DNA from: Limnohabitans sp. | GTDB taxonomy: Bacteria; Pseudomonadota; Gammaproteobacteria; Burkholderiales; Burkholderiaceae_C | NCBI GenBank assembly: GCA_018883305.1 | Contig: VEQI01000174.1 | Span: forward strand, 1 to 7,171 | Direction: 5' to 3' | Length of the DNA stretch: 7,171 nt | Shown: piece after piece, positions 6,122 through 7,171 of the stretch | How the letters are laid out: each line of letters begins with the position of its first letter | Numbering within the stretch: position 1 is the stretch's first letter | Notes under the pieces: generated by a model | The model's input: only the letters and a program-made list of their open reading frames with translations | Databases searched by the model: none | Told to the model about the DNA's origin: nothing | Translations under genes and position numbers: made by a program

Positions 6122-6988
6122 TTGAAAAAAGCGTTTCAGATTTTTTTGCTGTGCCTCACCCTCAGCACCACCTGGGCCATGGCGCAAGCCGAACCCTCCA
6201 TGAACGAGGTCTATGCCGCCGCTCAGGCCGGCCAGATGGACAAAGCCCAGGCCATGATCCAGCAAGTGCTGGTGTCACACCCCAACAGCGCCAAAGCACA
6301 CTATGTGCGAGCGGAATTGTTTGCCCGTGAAGGCAAAGTCCGCCTGGCACAAGAGTCTTTGCAAGAGGCGGAGCGCTTATCACCCGGACTGCACTTTGCC
6401 AAACCCGAGTCTGTGAGTGCGCTCAAGGCCCAGCTGGGCGAGCTGGCTGCACGCAGCAACAACGCGCGACCGGCACCCGCTCCAGCGGCCGTGTCGCAAC
6501 CAGCACAGAGCAACAACATGATGTGGCTGGTGTTGGCCGGTGGCGCAGTGCTGTTGGTGATCTGGGCGGTGCGCAGCCGCCAGCAAGCGGCTTCCGCGGC
6601 CACTTATCCCGCCCCTTACCCCGCAGCGGCGCCATCTGGCAACGTCTTGAATGGTCCGCAAACTTTTGGCCAAGCCGCAAGCGCGGGCTACCCCCACCCT
6701 TCCCCTGAACCCGGCATGGGCAGCCGCATCATGGGCGGCGTGGCCACCGGCCTGGCCGTGGGCGCCGGCGTCATGGCCGCCGAAGCCATCGGGCGCCGCT
6801 TGATGGACCATGACGATTCATCTGCGCATGGGCATGGCGCGTCTCCAAGCGTTGGATCCTCGGGCGGTGACTACATTCCAATGAACAACACCAACGCAGA
6901 CATGGGCGGAAGCAATTTTGGCGTCACAGACGGTGGCGGGTGGGATGACGGCGGTGATGCAGGTGGAGGGTCGGATTGGGATAACTGA
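6119..6988 (+). CDS. Exported TPR protein with transmembrane segment and Gly/Asp/Trp-rich tail, function unknown
   Basis: This 289-residue protein has no known function that I can name. Residues 1-24 form a signal peptide with a likely cleavage site after AMAQA. Residues 28-94 form about two tetratricopeptide-type helix pairs (NEVYAAAQAGQMDKAQAMIQ, then AKAHYVRAELFAREGKVRLA). They are followed by an Ala/Pro linker (117-130), a membrane helix at 134-151 (MMWLVLAGGAVLLVIWAV) with basic residues after it, and a Pro/Ala/Tyr-rich linker (155-197). A small-residue segment at 200-222 (IMGGVATGLAVGAGVMAAEA) looks like a glycine zipper, and the last 30 residues are rich in Gly, Asp and Trp, ending DWDN. 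The layout suggests a periplasmic TPR domain anchored in the inner membrane. It resembles a conserved TPR family I associate with Comamonadaceae (from memory, not searched). It is divergent from the sugar operon, so a functional link is unproven. Confidence 0.82.
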   Translation: MLKKAFQIFLLCLTLSTTWAMAQAEPSMNEVYAAAQAGQMDKAQAMIQQVLVSHPNSAKAHYVRAELFAREGKVRLAQESLQEAERLSPGLHFAKPESVSALKAQLGELAARSNNARPAPAPAAVSQPAQSNNMMWLVLAGGAVLLVIWAVRSRQQAASAATYPAPYPAAAPSGNVLNGPQTFGQAASAGYPHPSPEPGMGSRIMGGVATGLAVGAGVMAAEAIGRRLMDHDDSSAHGHGASPSVGSSGGDYIPMNNTNADMGGSNFGVTDGGGWDDGGDAGGGSDWDN

Positions 6989-7053
6989 GTTGAAAAGCAA
7001 GATCGATCCGAACCTCCTTTGTGATTAACCTCGGCTCAACAGCCTCAGCAGTT
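6989..7053. other. Gene-free spacer after the TPR-protein gene
   Basis: No gene or stem-loop with a T-run is visible directly after the stop codon, so I call no intrinsic terminator. The only regularity is AACCTC at 7011-7016 repeated at 7027-7032, which may be chance. Confidence 0.4.
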
Positions 7054-7144
7054 TCGTCATTGCGAACGTAGTGAAACAATCCATCTTGCTTGAGCACGTA
7101 TCGGAGCCTGGATTGCCGCGTCGCTTCTCCCCTCGCAATGACGA
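7054..7144. repeat. Inverted-repeat element of the dispersed TCGTCATTGCGA type
   Basis: The 12 bases TCGTCATTGCGA at 7054-7065 are perfectly inverted at 7133-7144 (TCGCAATGACGA). Inside them, CAATCCA at 7077-7083 is perfectly inverted as TGGATTG at 7109-7115. The spacers between outer and inner arms are 11 and 17 bases, and the central loop is 25 bases (7084-7108). Together they can fold into a cruciform or RNA hairpin. Very similar sequences are scattered through many unrelated bacterial genomes as short palindromic, MITE-like repeats; this is from memory, not a search. There is no transposase in the window and no clear target-site duplication at the ends. It could also affect transcript ends of the TPR gene, but no T-run follows. 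Confidence 0.8.
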
Positions 7145-7171
7145 GGTTAGAGGCCTGGCCCACTTTCCCCC
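7145..7171. other. Window edge after the repeat, nothing recognised
   Basis: These 27 bases contain the palindrome AGGCCT at 7151-7156 and a C-rich end. No gene start, tRNA or terminator can be supported here. Confidence 0.3.

Noticed and set aside
6924..7163. 79-codon minus-strand frame across the right-hand repeat
   Set aside because: Its first part is a translation of the palindromic repeat, a common source of spurious protein predictions, and the rest is antisense to the TPR gene.
1..7171. CRISPR arrays, tRNA genes, insertion sequences with transposase, phage genes
   Set aside because: No regularly spaced repeats, tRNA-like folds or transposase and phage motifs were seen on either strand.

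Overview
The window looks like part of a surface-polysaccharide (O-antigen or capsule) locus from a GC-rich Gram-negative bacterium, most likely a betaproteobacterium of the order Burkholderiales (Comamonadaceae-like). This placement is an inference. It rests on codon and amino-acid style, on the periplasmic TPR protein at 6119-6988, which resembles a family I associate with that group, and on the gene types. No rRNA or other taxonomic marker is present.

Most of the window (1-5858) is one tightly packed minus-strand operon. In transcription order it reads galE (5858-4845), manC (4848-3376), gmd (3375-2293), a GDP-fucose/GDP-colitose synthase homologue (2296-1346), a ColD-type aminotransferase-fold dehydratase (1349-183), and the first 59 codons of an ABC-transporter gene that runs off the left edge (177-1). 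Three junctions are 4-base ATGA overlaps, one is a TGA directly followed by ATG, and the last is a 5-base gap. This suggests one transcript with translational coupling.

The genes form a sugar-nucleotide pathway. ManC makes GDP-mannose and carries a C-terminal isomerase cupin. Gmd converts GDP-mannose to GDP-4-keto-6-deoxy-D-mannose. The ColD-like enzyme, in which the usual PLP lysine is replaced by histidine, removes the 3-hydroxyl. The SDR, which keeps the epimerase Cys and His, would then epimerise and reduce the product to GDP-L-colitose (3,6-dideoxy-L-galactose). GalE supplies UDP-galactose and, from its gate cysteine, possibly UDP-GalNAc as a second building block. The truncated ABC protein resembles PglK/Wzk-type exporters and may flip the lipid-linked oligosaccharide. 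No phosphomannomutase, glycosyltransferase or polymerase lies inside the window.

To the right is a 260-base divergent intergenic region (5859-6118), in which I find no convincing promoter. It is followed on the plus strand by a gene for an exported TPR protein with a membrane segment and a Gly/Asp/Trp-rich tail (6119-6988). The right end (6989-7171) carries no gene. It holds an inverted-repeat element (7054-7144) of a type widely scattered in bacterial genomes.

I see no clearly undescribed system. The most distinctive content is the apparent GDP-colitose pathway, assembled in one coupled operon with galE at its head.
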